From NCBI RefSeq assembly GCF_009930815.1, contig NZ_CP022222.1, positions 7,544,501 to 7,608,500 of the forward strand: a DNA stretch of 64,000 nt, given 5' to 3'. The notes beneath the pieces were generated by a model. That model searched no databases and was not told the origin of the DNA. It worked only from the letters and a program-made list of their open reading frames with translations. The position numbers and the translations under genes are program-made. This DNA is from Bradyrhizobium sp. CCBAU 051011. Its GTDB lineage: Bacteria > Pseudomonadota > Alphaproteobacteria > Rhizobiales > Xanthobacteraceae. The number at the start of each line of letters is the position of its first letter. The stretch's first letter is position 1. Shown here in pieces: positions 26,845 through 35,997 of this stretch.

Positions 26845-29115
26845 TCAGATCTGGCCGTGGAAAGTGCGGCTGATCACATCTCTCTGCTGCTCCGGCGTCA
26901 GACGGACGAAGTTGACGGCGTAGCCGGAGACTCGAATGGTTAGCTGCGGGTACTTGTCCGGATTCTTCATGGCATCCTCGAGCGTGTCCTTGTCGATCAC
27001 GTTCAGGTTCATGTGGAACCCGCCTCGATCGAAGTAGACGTCGAACGCCTTGACGGCTTCATCGATTAACTGGTTTTCTGACAGATGCGCCTTCTGCGGA
27101 GCGACGGAGACCGTGTAGCTGATGCCGTCCTGGGCGTCCTTGTAGGGAAGCTTAGCTACGGACAGGCAGGAGGCGAGCCAGCCATGGCTGTCCCGGCCGT
27201 GCATCGGATTTGCGCCGGGCCCGAACGGCTCGCCCTTGCGGCGGCCATCGGGGGTGTTTCCCGTAGCCTTGCCGTACACCACGTTCGAAGTAATGGTGAG
27301 GACGCTCTGGGTGTGCGTCGCGTTGCGGTAGGTGGGGTGCTTTCGTATCTTCCCCATGAAGCTGGTGACGATGTCCGACGCGATTTGATCGACGCGGTCA
27401 TCATTGTTACCAAACTGCGGTGTCGCCTTGTTCCCCTCATTTTGATAATCGACCACCAATCCGTTCGCATCGCGGGCGACGCGGATCTTTCCGTACTTGA
27501 TCGCGCTCAGGCTGTCGGCCACCACCGAAAGACCGGCGATGCCGAATGCCATGGTTCTGAGAATGTCGCGATCGTGGAGAGCCATCTCCAGGCGTTCATA
27601 GAAATACTTGTCGTGCATGTAGTGGATGCAGTTCATCGCGTGGACGTATGTGCGCGCCAGCCACTCCATAGTGGTATCGAACTTGGCCATCACGTCGTCA
27701 TAGTCGAGGAAGTCGCCCGCGACCGGCATCGTCTCGGGGGCGACCTGCTCGCCTGAGACCTCGTCGCGGCCGCCATTGATCGCGTACAGCAGCGCCTTCG
27801 CCAGATTCACGCGGGCGCCGAAAAACTGCATCTGCTTCCCCAGGCGCATCGCCGAAACACAGCAGGCAATGCCGTAATCGTCACCCCAGAACGGACGCAT
27901 CAGGTCGTCGTTCTCGTACTGAAGAGAGGATGTATCGCGGCTGACCTTGGCGCAGTAGCGCTTGAATGTTGCGGGCATGTGGTTGGACCAGAGAACCGTA
28001 ATGTTCGGTTCGGGTGCCGGGCCAAGATTTGAAAGCGTGTGCAGCATGCGATAGCTGCTCTTGGTCACCAGCGTGCGCCCGTCCAGATCCATTCCGCCGA
28101 TGCACTCTGTCGCCCAATAGGGGTCCCCGCTGAACAGCGCGTCGTAGTCGGGCGTGCGCAGGAAACGGACGATACGGAGCTTCTGAACCAACTGATCCCA
28201 GAGTTCCTGAGCTCTGGTTTCGTCTAGAACGCCTGCCTTCAGGTCCCGTTCGATGTAGATGTCCAGGAAGCTCGATATGCGTCCGATGGACATTGCCGCC
28301 CCATTGGCCTCCTTGATCGCCCCCAGATAGGCAAAGTAGGTCCATTGGAATGCTTCCTGGGCATTGCTAGCGGGCTTCGATATGTCGTGGCCGTATAGCT
28401 TCGCCATCGAGGCAAGGTCCGCGAGCGCGCGCATCTGGTCGGACAGTTCTTCGCGCAGCCGAATGATGTCATCGCTCGGCCACATGCCGTCGATCTGTTT
28501 ACGCTCGGCACGCTTGGCCTCGAGAAGCCGGTCGATCCCGTAGAGAGCGACCCGCCGGTAGTCCCCAATAATGCGTCCGCGGCCATAAGCATCCGGCAGG
28601 CCGGTGATGATCCCGGAGCGTCGGCAATTCATGATTTCGGGCGTATAGGCGTCGAAGACGCCGTCGTTATGCGATTTTCGGTAGTTCGTGAAAGCCTTGT
28701 GGACAGCCGGGTCGGGCTCGAAGCCCGCGGCCTTGAGTCCCGCCTCGACCATCCGCAACCCGCCGAAGGGAAAGATCGCACGCTTGAAAGGCTGGTCGGT
28801 CTGAAGACCCACGATGATTTCGTTGTCGCGATCGATATAGCCGGCTTTATGGGCAAGCAACGTCGAGGGAGTTTGAGCGTCTACTGCAAGCACTCCCTTT
28901 TTTCTTTCCTCGGCGAAGTACGGCTGCAATTTCGCCCAGACGGCCTTGGTGCGCTGCGACGGCCCGGCGAGAAAAGCTTCGTCGCCTGTGTACGGCGTCA
29001 CGTTACGGACGATGAAATCGCGAACGTTGATGGAGCTGAGCCAGTCTCCAGGCCGAAAACCGTTCCAGCAATCACCGGCATCAGCTTCCTTCCTCAGCGC
29101 TGCGCTTGCCTTCAT
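26845..29115 (-). CDS. pflB: Pyruvate formate-lyase (formate C-acetyltransferase)
   Basis: A 756-residue glycyl-radical enzyme converting pyruvate and CoA to acetyl-CoA and formate. The adjacent active-site cysteines are in GIACCVSAM (about residue 415), and the radical glycine is Gly731 in RVSGYAV, 25 residues from the end, both as in the E. coli enzyme. The start at 29115 has GGAGA upstream and gives the standard family length; a longer upstream frame is not needed. A TTGATTTAGGTCAA box lies 99 bases before the start. First gene of pflB-pflA-aspT-focA. An oxygen-labile fermentative enzyme is unusual for a largely respiratory lineage. Confidence 0.97.
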   Translation of the reverse strand: MKASAALRKEADAGDCWNGFRPGDWLSSINVRDFIVRNVTPYTGDEAFLAGPSQRTKAVWAKLQPYFAEERKKGVLAVDAQTPSTLLAHKAGYIDRDNEIIVGLQTDQPFKRAIFPFGGLRMVEAGLKAAGFEPDPAVHKAFTNYRKSHNDGVFDAYTPEIMNCRRSGIITGLPDAYGRGRIIGDYRRVALYGIDRLLEAKRAERKQIDGMWPSDDIIRLREELSDQMRALADLASMAKLYGHDISKPASNAQEAFQWTYFAYLGAIKEANGAAMSIGRISSFLDIYIERDLKAGVLDETRAQELWDQLVQKLRIVRFLRTPDYDALFSGDPYWATECIGGMDLDGRTLVTKSSYRMLHTLSNLGPAPEPNITVLWSNHMPATFKRYCAKVSRDTSSLQYENDDLMRPFWGDDYGIACCVSAMRLGKQMQFFGARVNLAKALLYAINGGRDEVSGEQVAPETMPVAGDFLDYDDVMAKFDTTMEWLARTYVHAMNCIHYMHDKYFYERLEMALHDRDILRTMAFGIAGLSVVADSLSAIKYGKIRVARDANGLVVDYQNEGNKATPQFGNNDDRVDQIASDIVTSFMGKIRKHPTYRNATHTQSVLTITSNVVYGKATGNTPDGRRKGEPFGPGANPMHGRDSHGWLASCLSVAKLPYKDAQDGISYTVSVAPQKAHLSENQLIDEAVKAFDVYFDRGGFHMNLNVIDKDTLEDAMKNPDKYPQLTIRVSGYAVNFVRLTPEQQRDVISRTFHGQI

Positions 29116-29214
29116 GGTGCGTCTCCTACCGGATTGGACTGGTTGCTTAGATACCCTGATGTTGAGGGTTGCCATTCCGCGTGCCTGACCATCGGAGCGC
29201 TGGCACCTCCACCT

Positions 29215-29228
29215 TTGATTTAGGTCAA
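29215..29228. promoter_or_regulatory. FixK/Fnr box upstream of pflB
   Basis: TTGATTTAGGTCAA, a full match to TTGA-N6-TCAA, 99 bases before the pflB start. It could place pflB-pflA-aspT-focA under oxygen control. Confidence 0.8.
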
Positions 29229-29359
29229 GCAAATGAAAGATTGGTCGGCCGCGATTCCCGGATGCGCCACATTGCCGCTGTTCATCGGGTATTTCTGTTG
29301 CGCGCGATCCAGAGTGTCTTCCCGAAACAAGTACGGGACCCGGTGACGCCAGCCCAGGC

Positions 29360-29824
29360 TCACTTGAGTGAAATTCTAACCCCGGTACGGTTCGCGGCGA
29401 ACTCCATCCCTATCCTCGGCCCTTGCAGCGCGATCTTTACGCCCTTCTCGTTCCCTAACTGAATGCCTCCGAAGCCACCCACGAAGGCGCCCCCGCCACC
29501 GACCGAGCTGTAGGTGCCAGCAAAGTCGCTGACCTGCCTTATGCCTGAAGCCCATCCTTCCAGCAGGTTGATCGATGCGCCAGCGGTAACACCCAGGCTG
29601 AGACCGGATACTTTGAACGGATAGTCGCGGCCACGATACGTCAGGACGCCGCTGCCGCCACCGGCACCGACCATCAGGCCCGCCTTCACCAGCTTGACCC
29701 GGACATAGCCGGGCGCCTGCGCGGACGATGATGTCGCCGGAAAAGCAACGGTGAAGAGCGCGACCACGGCGAGCCGACCTATCCGTGAGATCGCTAGAGC
29801 GCCGCGTTCAAGGGGCCGCTGCAT
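29360..29824 (-). CDS. Exported small Gly-rich protein, paralogue of the one at 35998-36432
   Basis: A 154-residue protein with an N-terminal signal sequence (about 10-35, ending SSSAQA) and a Gly-rich beta-type body ([20 protein letters not shown], then [20 protein letters not shown]). It is clearly related to the product of 35998-36432, which shares the VLT-RGR-YPF-VSG and PR-G framework. Family not recognised with confidence. The start at 29824 overlaps the end of the DUF2950 gene by 17 bases, so it is the third gene of a DUF3300-DUF2950 unit and probably acts in the periplasm or outer envelope. Confidence 0.7.
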   Translation of the reverse strand: MQRPLERGALAISRIGRLAVVALFTVAFPATSSSAQAPGYVRVKLVKAGLMVGAGGGSGVLTYRGRDYPFKVSGLSLGVTAGASINLLEGWASGIRQVSDFAGTYSSVGGGGAFVGGFGGIQLGNEKGVKIALQGPRIGMEFAANRTGVRISLK

Positions 29825-30740
29825 CGACCTTCTTCCAGGTCTGATCCGGATCGAACAGGTAAATGCGCTTGGCGATGCTCTCGGTCCGCTTTCCGAGATC
29901 CTTCTGGTAGACGGTACCGGCATGATTGACCATGAAGGTCATGACGCCGGAATTTCCGTACTCGGCGGGGTATGCGATCAGCCCGAAGCCGCCGATCATT
30001 TTGTCCTTGACGACGTAGTTCAGAGCTCCGCCCGGCGCGTTGGACCCCTGGCCCTTCAAAATTCGATAATAATAGCCATGATAAGGCGTCGCCTGCTCTC
30101 CGACCTTGTACCCTTCGGCGGATGCCTGCGCCGCCAATTCGCCCAGCGGGCTCGGCTCGCGATCGTCGCGCCAGAACAGCCCATCCTTCTTGCCCGGGCT
30201 ACTGACGATGCGCTGTGCGTAGACCCCTACCCCCTGGCCGGTGCGATCCTTTTCGGCATATTCGTTCTGCGCATCTACGTAAGCCAGCGAGGTTTGAATC
30301 GCGTCCAGTTCATTGCGTCCGATGCGACGATACAGAACTTCGATACGACCCGCAGCCGGGTCGAACTCCCAGCCCGTCCTGTTGTTCACCAAGGGAATCG
30401 GGAATGGAAAATCGTCGGCGCCGAGGATAAGCGTAGCCTTCTTGTTTCCTTCGGCCTTGATGGAATGCTTCGCGTCATAGGCAGAGAGGAAACGTTGCCG
30501 CATCTCGGCATCGGCAACATCATCGCCGGACTCGATAATGTCTTGCCCGTCTTTGCCGAGGACCTTGAGCATCGCACTCCTCGTGCCGGTCTTGACCGCG
30601 GCAGCCAGCGCCGCCGCAGCGTCCTCCGGCGAGGGATAGGCCTGCTGCGCCTGGGACGCGGAGGCAGTCAACAGCGCCACTGCCACGATTGCAGCGAGAC
30701 CCACCGAACCAGCGCGATGGAGCGATTTCAGCCTGATCAT
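29808..30740 (-). CDS. DUF2950 family exported protein
   Basis: A 310-residue protein with a signal peptide (about 12-32, ending ASQAQQA) followed by a single domain typical of DUF2950: YPSPEDAAAALAAAVKTG, then NRTGWEFDPAAGRIEVLYRR, and a C-terminal NSGVMTFMVNHAGTVYQKDL. Function of the family is unknown; it is commonly found beside DUF3300 genes, as here. Its start overlaps the end of the DUF3300 gene by four bases (30737-30740), so the two are translationally coupled. Confidence 0.85.
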   Translation of the reverse strand: MIRLKSLHRAGSVGLAAIVAVALLTASASQAQQAYPSPEDAAAALAAAVKTGTRSAMLKVLGKDGQDIIESGDDVADAEMRQRFLSAYDAKHSIKAEGNKKATLILGADDFPFPIPLVNNRTGWEFDPAAGRIEVLYRRIGRNELDAIQTSLAYVDAQNEYAEKDRTGQGVGVYAQRIVSSPGKKDGLFWRDDREPSPLGELAAQASAEGYKVGEQATPYHGYYYRILKGQGSNAPGGALNYVVKDKMIGGFGLIAYPAEYGNSGVMTFMVNHAGTVYQKDLGKRTESIAKRIYLFDPDQTWKKVDAAAP

Positions 30741-32374
30741 GGCGAGACCTCCGCTGGCATGGGTATCTTTGCGCCGCCGGCAAGCCAGTCGGTGTAGGAG
30801 CGGAGCTTCAATCCCAGCTGTTCGTAGTGGACGCGGAGATACCCGTCCCGGCCGCGGGTCACAGCTTCCGGCACCAGGTTCTGCACTTCCTGCGCGATGA
30901 CGCCGACATAGGGCTTGCTGCTGCCGAGATAGCTGAAGCGGTAGTAGCCGAGACCATTCGCGAGGTAACCGAGTTGAACGATGTCGTGCTTCAGTGCGAT
31001 GTCGGACCGCCGCCCACCGCCGCCGCGAAAACCTCCGCCGCCACCACCTCGGAAACCGCCACCACCTCTCATCATGGCGGCTCCGCCGCCAAAGCCGCCG
31101 CCGCGCCCGGCGAAACTCGGACCGCCGCCGCGCGGGCCCATGCTCGCCATGCTTGCCCGGCCGCGGGCGGATTGCGCAGCGGCAGCCCTACCCGACGAGA
31201 CATTCATTGCCCCGCCGCGACCGCCTCCGCGATCTCCGCGCGCGGCGCCGCTGGCGCGATTGGCAGCCTTGGCACGATCGCCGCCGCCGGCTTTGGCGCG
31301 ATCGCCACCACCTTTGGCACGATCCGCCGTGCCCGGCCGATTGCCGCCACGATCCCCGACACGATCGCCACCGCGGTCCCCTGCCCGATCGCCGACGCGA
31401 TCGCCAGCGCCCGGTCGGTCCTGTCCCGGACGAAGCACCTGCTGCCCGTCACGGCCACGAAAATCCATCCGGTTGGAGGCGCCGGCCTTCAAGTTGTTGT
31501 TACCGAAGCGCTGCTGAACGTTCGCGTTGTTGTATCGCACGCCCTGGCGGTGCGCCGCGTTGTGCTGCCAGTTGTTTGTCCTGTTGTGGTGGTTGACGTA
31601 GAGGTTGCGGTTGCCCCAGTTGAATCCACCGCCCCAGTAATTGCCCCAGCGTCCGATCGCCCAGGCTGTACCGAAGGCGAGACCCGCTGCGATCACGCCG
31701 GCGCCGATATAGGACGGGTATCCGAAGTAATAGGGTGGATATTCCGCATAGGGCCAGGCTCCATAAACCGCGGCCGGATCGTAGTACGGCACGTACATTG
31801 TATTGGGATCGGCCGACTCGATGACGATCGCCTGCTTGTTTTCCTGTGTCTGAACGCTGACCTTCTGCTGCTTGGTGGTAACCAGCTTCTTGTTGTCATA
31901 GGCCTTGGAGCGCAGGCGCTGGACCGCGTCCATCACATCCGGCTGCTGCGCTAGCACGGCATCGCCCAGATTCTTGGTCCAGTCGACCTTGTCGCTCATC
32001 ATCGCAATGACGTCTGCGGTGCTGGTGAGCGCCTTGACGCTGTCGTCCCAAGACTGCTTGTCGACCTCCTTCTTCAGCGCATCGCCCGTCAAGGTCTTGT
32101 GCGCTTTCAGCCAGCGATCGGCCTGCACCACTTCCAGCGGATAGGTCGATGCCGCCAGCACGTTTGCCAGCAACTCGTCGGGATAGAGCGCAATCGGCGC
32201 AACCAGCGCCTCGAGCTGTTCGGGTTTCAATAGCTCCGCACTCGGCGGCTGCTGGCTGGCCGGTTGCGCCGAACTACTCGGAACAGGCGGATTGTCGGTC
32301 GTTTGGGCGGAGACGGCGACTGGATTCGCCATCAGCAGCGCGAGCACGATAAGGGTCTTGCCGCAGCGGAACAT
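30737..32374 (-). CDS. DUF3300 protein with Gly/Arg-rich middle and S74-like C-terminal chaperone domain
   Basis: A 545-residue exported protein. A signal peptide (about 1-24) is followed by DUF3300 (about 45-240; LEALVAPIALYPDELLANVL), a low-complexity Gly/Arg/Asp-rich region (about 290-465) and a final segment, SDIALKHDIVQLGYLANGLG to GVIAQEVQNLVPEAV, resembling the intramolecular chaperone (peptidase S74) found on phage tail-spike and collagen-like proteins. That domain normally self-cleaves after trimer folding, so this may be a self-processing envelope fibre. AGGAGG precedes the ATG at 32374, and a FixK/Fnr box lies 55 bases upstream. Confidence 0.8.
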   Translation of the reverse strand: MFRCGKTLIVLALLMANPVAVSAQTTDNPPVPSSSAQPASQQPPSAELLKPEQLEALVAPIALYPDELLANVLAASTYPLEVVQADRWLKAHKTLTGDALKKEVDKQSWDDSVKALTSTADVIAMMSDKVDWTKNLGDAVLAQQPDVMDAVQRLRSKAYDNKKLVTTKQQKVSVQTQENKQAIVIESADPNTMYVPYYDPAAVYGAWPYAEYPPYYFGYPSYIGAGVIAAGLAFGTAWAIGRWGNYWGGGFNWGNRNLYVNHHNRTNNWQHNAAHRQGVRYNNANVQQRFGNNNLKAGASNRMDFRGRDGQQVLRPGQDRPGAGDRVGDRAGDRGGDRVGDRGGNRPGTADRAKGGGDRAKAGGGDRAKAANRASGAARGDRGGGRGGAMNVSSGRAAAAQSARGRASMASMGPRGGGPSFAGRGGGFGGGAAMMRGGGGFRGGGGGGFRGGGGRRSDIALKHDIVQLGYLANGLGYYRFSYLGSSKPYVGVIAQEVQNLVPEAVTRGRDGYLRVHYEQLGLKLRSYTDWLAGGAKIPMPAEVSP

Positions 32375-32429
32375 CACATCCCTCCTTGGGCTCATCGCGG
32401 CAAGCATCGGTCCGAGGCGAGGTCGTTCT

Positions 32430-32443
32430 TTGATAAAGATCAA
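32430..32443. promoter_or_regulatory. FixK/Fnr box upstream of the DUF3300 unit
   Basis: TTGATAAAGATCAA, a perfect TTGAT-N4-ATCAA palindrome in the gap between the sensor kinase stop (32497) and the DUF3300 start (32374). Confidence 0.82.
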
Positions 32444-32496
32444 GGAACCAGCGGTGCGGCCTTGCTGCGGTGCAGGAGCACCGTGGCGGGCGTGTG

Positions 32497-34404
32497 TCAG
32501 GCCGAAGTTGACCGACCGCGGGCGATCGGAAGCGTGATCGTGAAAAGCGCACCGCCGGACGACTGATTTGTCGCAGAAATCTGTCCGTGGTGCGCTTCGA
32601 CGATGGTGCGGACGATCGCAAGTCCCATGCCCATGCCTTGCGGTTTTGTCGTGAAAAACGGATCGAAGACACTCTTGAGATCGCCGGTCGCTATACCGGG
32701 GCCGGTGTCGCTAATCCTGATTTCCGCGCTGGCGCCTGAAAGGTTCGTGGTTACGCTGACTTCGCGCTCCTTTGCCTCCGCATCGGATATCGCGTCCATC
32801 GCGTTGATAATCAGATTCAGAACAACTTGTTGCAGCTGAACAGCATCGCCCTTGACTTTCAGATCGGCCGCGGTCGTGCCGTACTTCAGTGCGATACTGC
32901 GCCCGTGGGCCACGGCTGCGACGAATCCGATCGCTTGCCGTACCGTCTCGTTCAAGTCGATATATTTCATTTCAAAGGGTGTTTTCTTTAGCACGCTTCG
33001 TAGCCGGCGTATCACTTCGCTGGCGCGCTGGTCGTCGCGCCTGATGTCAACGAGAATTTCCCTCACTTCATCGAGATTCGGTGAAGCGCCCTTCAGCATG
33101 AGCTCGGCTGTCTCTGTGTTGGTAAGAATTGAGCCAAGCGGCTGATTTATCTCATGGGCGATAGAAGTCGTCATTTCGCCGGCAGCCGAATAGCGGTTGA
33201 GGTGTGCAAGCTCCGCCAGTCGTTGGCGCGATTCGACTTCGGCGAGACGGCGGCGACGCCGTTCGTGAAGCAATCCGGCGATCAACCCTCCCTGGATCAG
33301 AATTACGCTCGCAATCAGCGACATCTGCCAGCTGTACCTTTCCCATATGCCGGGCTCACGAAACAAGATTTCGCTTCCTGGAGGCAGGTTACTCTCGCGG
33401 ATGCCCCAGCGCTGCATCTCCCGCCAATCGTACTTCGGTGACGCAAATCCGATCGGCTGCACCTTGATATCGGCTGGCTTCTCGCCACCGAGAATGCGGA
33501 TGGCGGCATTAACAGTTTTGTTGCTCGAACCGCCGATTGAATGCATCGGGCCGCCGACGGTATCTCGGCCGAAAAAGGCTTCCTGGAAGGAAAAGATCGG
33601 GGCATTGGCGACCGCATGAAGGTTGCGCAAGGCAAGATCGCCCTCATGGGTGACACCTGCGCTATCGACCGACATCAAGCCCCAGAACAGAACGGTATGG
33701 GGCGGGAGCGTCGACGCCCGCTTCAGTATGTCCGCAAAGGAGAGATCGGCATACCAGACGAATGCGACCCGATTTTCGAAGGATTTGACTTCCCTCTTTG
33801 CCTCCTCAAGCCAGAATTTCTCCAGGGGCGAGGCGCCTATGACCACGGCAATCGTCTGCGTGTCCGGCAGGACCTGAAGAATGCTCTCGAAAAAGCCCGA
33901 GAAATCGTTGTAAACCGCTATGACGGTGTCGTTATCGGTCAGATCCGTCCGGTTCACCAGCCGCTGCTCGACCGCCGTCAGCACCATGGGCGTTTCAGGG
34001 AAAAGCTGCGCCCGATATTTCTGAACAAACCGGGCCGCAGGCGCGCCAATGCTCACCACGATGTCCGGCGGACGGCCAGAGTAAAGCGAACGCAGATAGT
34101 CGACAAACGGTGCTTCCGGTCCCGGGTTGTTAAACCGTGCCGACAGTAAATTGTGCTCCTGAACCTCCAGAGGCCACGGCGACTGCTGCTCGAGCTCAGT
34201 CCGGATGGTGCGGGCAAATGCGCTCCATGGCAGGAAGTCGCGCCCGAACGAGTGCAGCATCAGCACGCGTTTGGGTTCGCCGCGCGGCTCGCCGCTTGCC
34301 GGTCCGGATAGTATGGCCGCCAGGACCAACAGGCAGACGCAGAGACGGGCGGCCAGGCTTGGCCAGCCCGGGTTGATCGCTGCGGTCGGGACGCGTCCGC
34401 TCAT
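32497..34404 (-). CDS. Sensor histidine kinase with periplasmic ABC-type ligand-binding domain
   Basis: A 635-residue membrane kinase. After a signal/anchor (about 15-35) comes a periplasmic domain (about 45-340) like the ABC-substrate-binding family (RVLMLHSFGRDFLPW, DIVVSIGAPAARFV), one transmembrane helix (about 350-375), a HisKA dimer with the phospho-acceptor in SIAHEINQPLG (about 415) and an HATPase domain with LNLIINAMDA, SDTGPGIA and GMGMGLAIV motifs. This catalytic half resembles FixL/DctB kinases. No PAS or heme site is seen, so it probably senses a small molecule rather than oxygen directly. The FixJ-type regulator at 40829-41461 is a candidate partner. The start is 34404; an upstream frame is unlikely. 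Confidence 0.88.
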   Translation of the reverse strand: MSGRVPTAAINPGWPSLAARLCVCLLVLAAILSGPASGEPRGEPKRVLMLHSFGRDFLPWSAFARTIRTELEQQSPWPLEVQEHNLLSARFNNPGPEAPFVDYLRSLYSGRPPDIVVSIGAPAARFVQKYRAQLFPETPMVLTAVEQRLVNRTDLTDNDTVIAVYNDFSGFFESILQVLPDTQTIAVVIGASPLEKFWLEEAKREVKSFENRVAFVWYADLSFADILKRASTLPPHTVLFWGLMSVDSAGVTHEGDLALRNLHAVANAPIFSFQEAFFGRDTVGGPMHSIGGSSNKTVNAAIRILGGEKPADIKVQPIGFASPKYDWREMQRWGIRESNLPPGSEILFREPGIWERYSWQMSLIASVILIQGGLIAGLLHERRRRRLAEVESRQRLAELAHLNRYSAAGEMTTSIAHEINQPLGSILTNTETAELMLKGASPNLDEVREILVDIRRDDQRASEVIRRLRSVLKKTPFEMKYIDLNETVRQAIGFVAAVAHGRSIALKYGTTAADLKVKGDAVQLQQVVLNLIINAMDAISDAEAKEREVSVTTNLSGASAEIRISDTGPGIATGDLKSVFDPFFTTKPQGMGMGLAIVRTIVEAHHGQISATNQSSGGALFTITLPIARGRSTSA

Positions 34405-34566
34405 CCACCTACCCCGGCATTCCGAACGGCTGCATTCCAGCACATTTCCAGTGCTAGCGACACTGCAGCCAGCCGCCTCAGCCGGGTCGGGCACCGACGT
34501 CAACAGCGCGTCGTGACCCGACCGTAGGCGTCCACGACCTGCATGCTTACCCCCGATGCGGATTGT

Positions 34567-34580
34567 TTGATTTGGATCAA
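34567..34580. promoter_or_regulatory. FixK/Fnr box between the kinase and the small hypothetical gene
   Basis: TTGATTTGGATCAA, a perfect TTGAT-N4-ATCAA site, 78 bases before the rightward gene at 34659 and 162 bases before the leftward kinase start. It may serve either or both. Confidence 0.8.
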
Positions 34581-34658
34581 GGGAACGACGTCGACCCCAC
34601 CTAGCCTTATGGCAACGCTGACGCAGAACGCAGAACAACCACTCAGGAGCCACCAGTC

Positions 34659-35114
34659 ATGCCTGGCAGCATCGATAATCTCATTCCCACTGCGAAGCAG
34701 ATCCAGAAGGAAGCGGCCCTCAAGGAGGCCGAAAAGGCAGAACAATACGCGCGCCTGGCCGCGGCCGCTGAAGCTGAGAAACGTGCGCTGATCGAGCGGC
34801 TCAACCGTCCGTCAGGCAAATCCGAGGAGGAAAAGATCCAGCTCGCTTCGACCGTCATCCAGCGGGCGGTACGAAACGGGATGACGGAAGTGCAGGTCTA
34901 TCGGTTCCCGAACTCGCTGTGCTCCGACAAGGGCCGTTCCATTATCCAGCAGGAGAAAGGCTGGGAGAATACCCTGACCGGAATTCCGAAGGAAATATTC
35001 CAGCTTTGGACCGACTACCTGAAACCGCGCGGCTATCGCATCAGCTACCAGGTCATCGACTACCCGGGAGGTGTTCCAGGCGACATCGCCATCACCATTG
35101 CCTGGGGAGACTGA
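34659..35114 (+). CDS. Hypothetical protein with N-terminal coiled coil, upstream of ppk2
   Basis: A 151-residue soluble protein. Residues 8-45 are a charged helix rich in Ala/Glu/Lys (IQKEAALKEAEKAEQYARLA), a likely coiled coil; residues 60-151 form a folded domain with no motif I recognise, including a GMTEVQVYRFPNSLCSD segment. AGGAG precedes the start. It is the first gene after a FixK/Fnr box and is followed after 35 bases by ppk2, so it may assist polyphosphate handling; that is context only. Confidence 0.7.
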   Translation: MPGSIDNLIPTAKQIQKEAALKEAEKAEQYARLAAAAEAEKRALIERLNRPSGKSEEEKIQLASTVIQRAVRNGMTEVQVYRFPNSLCSDKGRSIIQQEKGWENTLTGIPKEIFQLWTDYLKPRGYRISYQVIDYPGGVPGDIAITIAWGD

Positions 35115-35149
35115 GGACGGATTTGGCTTGAAACAATGGACCGGTGAGC

Positions 35150-35950
35150 ATGCCAGCCGACACGCCCGCGGACGGGATGAAGCGCAAGGTCTATGAGAAA
35201 GAGCTGGGAAAGCTCCAGGTCGAGCTTTGTCATCTCCAGGAATGGGTGAAGGCGAACAAGCTTCGGGTCATCGTCCTGTTCGAAGGCCGGGATGCCGCCG
35301 GCAAGGGCGGCACGATCAAGGCGATCACGGAAAAGGTCAGTCCGCGCGTCTTTCGCGTGATCGCCCTGCCCGCGCCGTCTGATCGCGAGAAGACGCAATT
35401 GTTTCTTCAGCGCTACATGCAGCATTTTCCTGCTGCAGGCGAAATCGTGATCTTCGACCGCAGTTGGTACAACCGGGCCGGCGTAGAGTATGTGATGGGA
35501 TTCTGTACGCCCGCCGAGCACGAGCGATTCCTTTCGCTTTGTCCCGAGATGGAGAAATACATCATCGAGGGCGGCATCATCCTGATCAAGCTCTGGCTTG
35601 AGGTCGGAATGGACGAGCAGGAGCGCCGCTTCAAGGCGAGAATTGACGATCCGCTGCGGCAATGGAAGCTGAGCCCGATGGACACGGAATCGTATCGACG
35701 GTGGTACGACTATTCGCGGGCCCGCGACCTGATGTTCAAGGCGACCAATTCGAAACACGCGCCGTGGCATGTCATCCGCTCCGACGACAAGCGCCGAGCG
35801 CGGCTCAACTGTATCGCGCATCTGCTGAATTCGATCCCCTACAAGCGCATGAAGAAGGACAAGATCAAACTGCCCAAGCGTTCCGACAAGGGACGCTACA
35901 ATGATCAGGCAGGCTTGCGCGCGATGACGTTCGTTGAAGAACGATACTGA
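35150..35950 (+). CDS. ppk2: Polyphosphate kinase 2
   Basis: A 266-residue single-domain PPK2, which transfers phosphate between polyphosphate and nucleotides (usually making NTP or NDP from polyphosphate). Walker A is GRDAAGKGG at residues 46-54, the Walker B/lid segment is IFDRSWYNRAGVEYV with Asp103, and the distal RIDDPLRQWKLSP segment matches the family. Length fits the class I short form. Start: ATG 35150, with a GTG six bases earlier in the same frame as an alternative. It follows the coiled-coil gene under a FixK/Fnr box, suggesting polyphosphate is used as an energy store at low oxygen. Confidence 0.92.
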   Translation: MPADTPADGMKRKVYEKELGKLQVELCHLQEWVKANKLRVIVLFEGRDAAGKGGTIKAITEKVSPRVFRVIALPAPSDREKTQLFLQRYMQHFPAAGEIVIFDRSWYNRAGVEYVMGFCTPAEHERFLSLCPEMEKYIIEGGIILIKLWLEVGMDEQERRFKARIDDPLRQWKLSPMDTESYRRWYDYSRARDLMFKATNSKHAPWHVIRSDDKRRARLNCIAHLLNSIPYKRMKKDKIKLPKRSDKGRYNDQAGLRAMTFVEERY

Positions 35951-35956
35951 TACTGA

Positions 35957-35990
35957 GCGATCAGGTCGCGCCGTGACGCGGCCTGATCGC
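35957..35990. terminator. Bidirectional terminator hairpin between ppk2 and the Gly-rich gene
   Basis: A 14-bp stem (35957-35970 with 35977-35990, one G-U pair) with a six-base loop CCGTGA sits between the convergent stops at 35950 and 35998. No long T-run follows on either strand. Position and strength suit a shared terminator. Confidence 0.7.
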
Positions 35991-35997
35991 CTCGCAC

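Noticed and set aside
31201..31480. Repetitive Asp/Arg/Gly-rich stretch as a possible CRISPR or minisatellite
   Set aside because: It encodes the low-complexity GDRAGDR-type region of the DUF3300 protein; units vary and there are no spacers.
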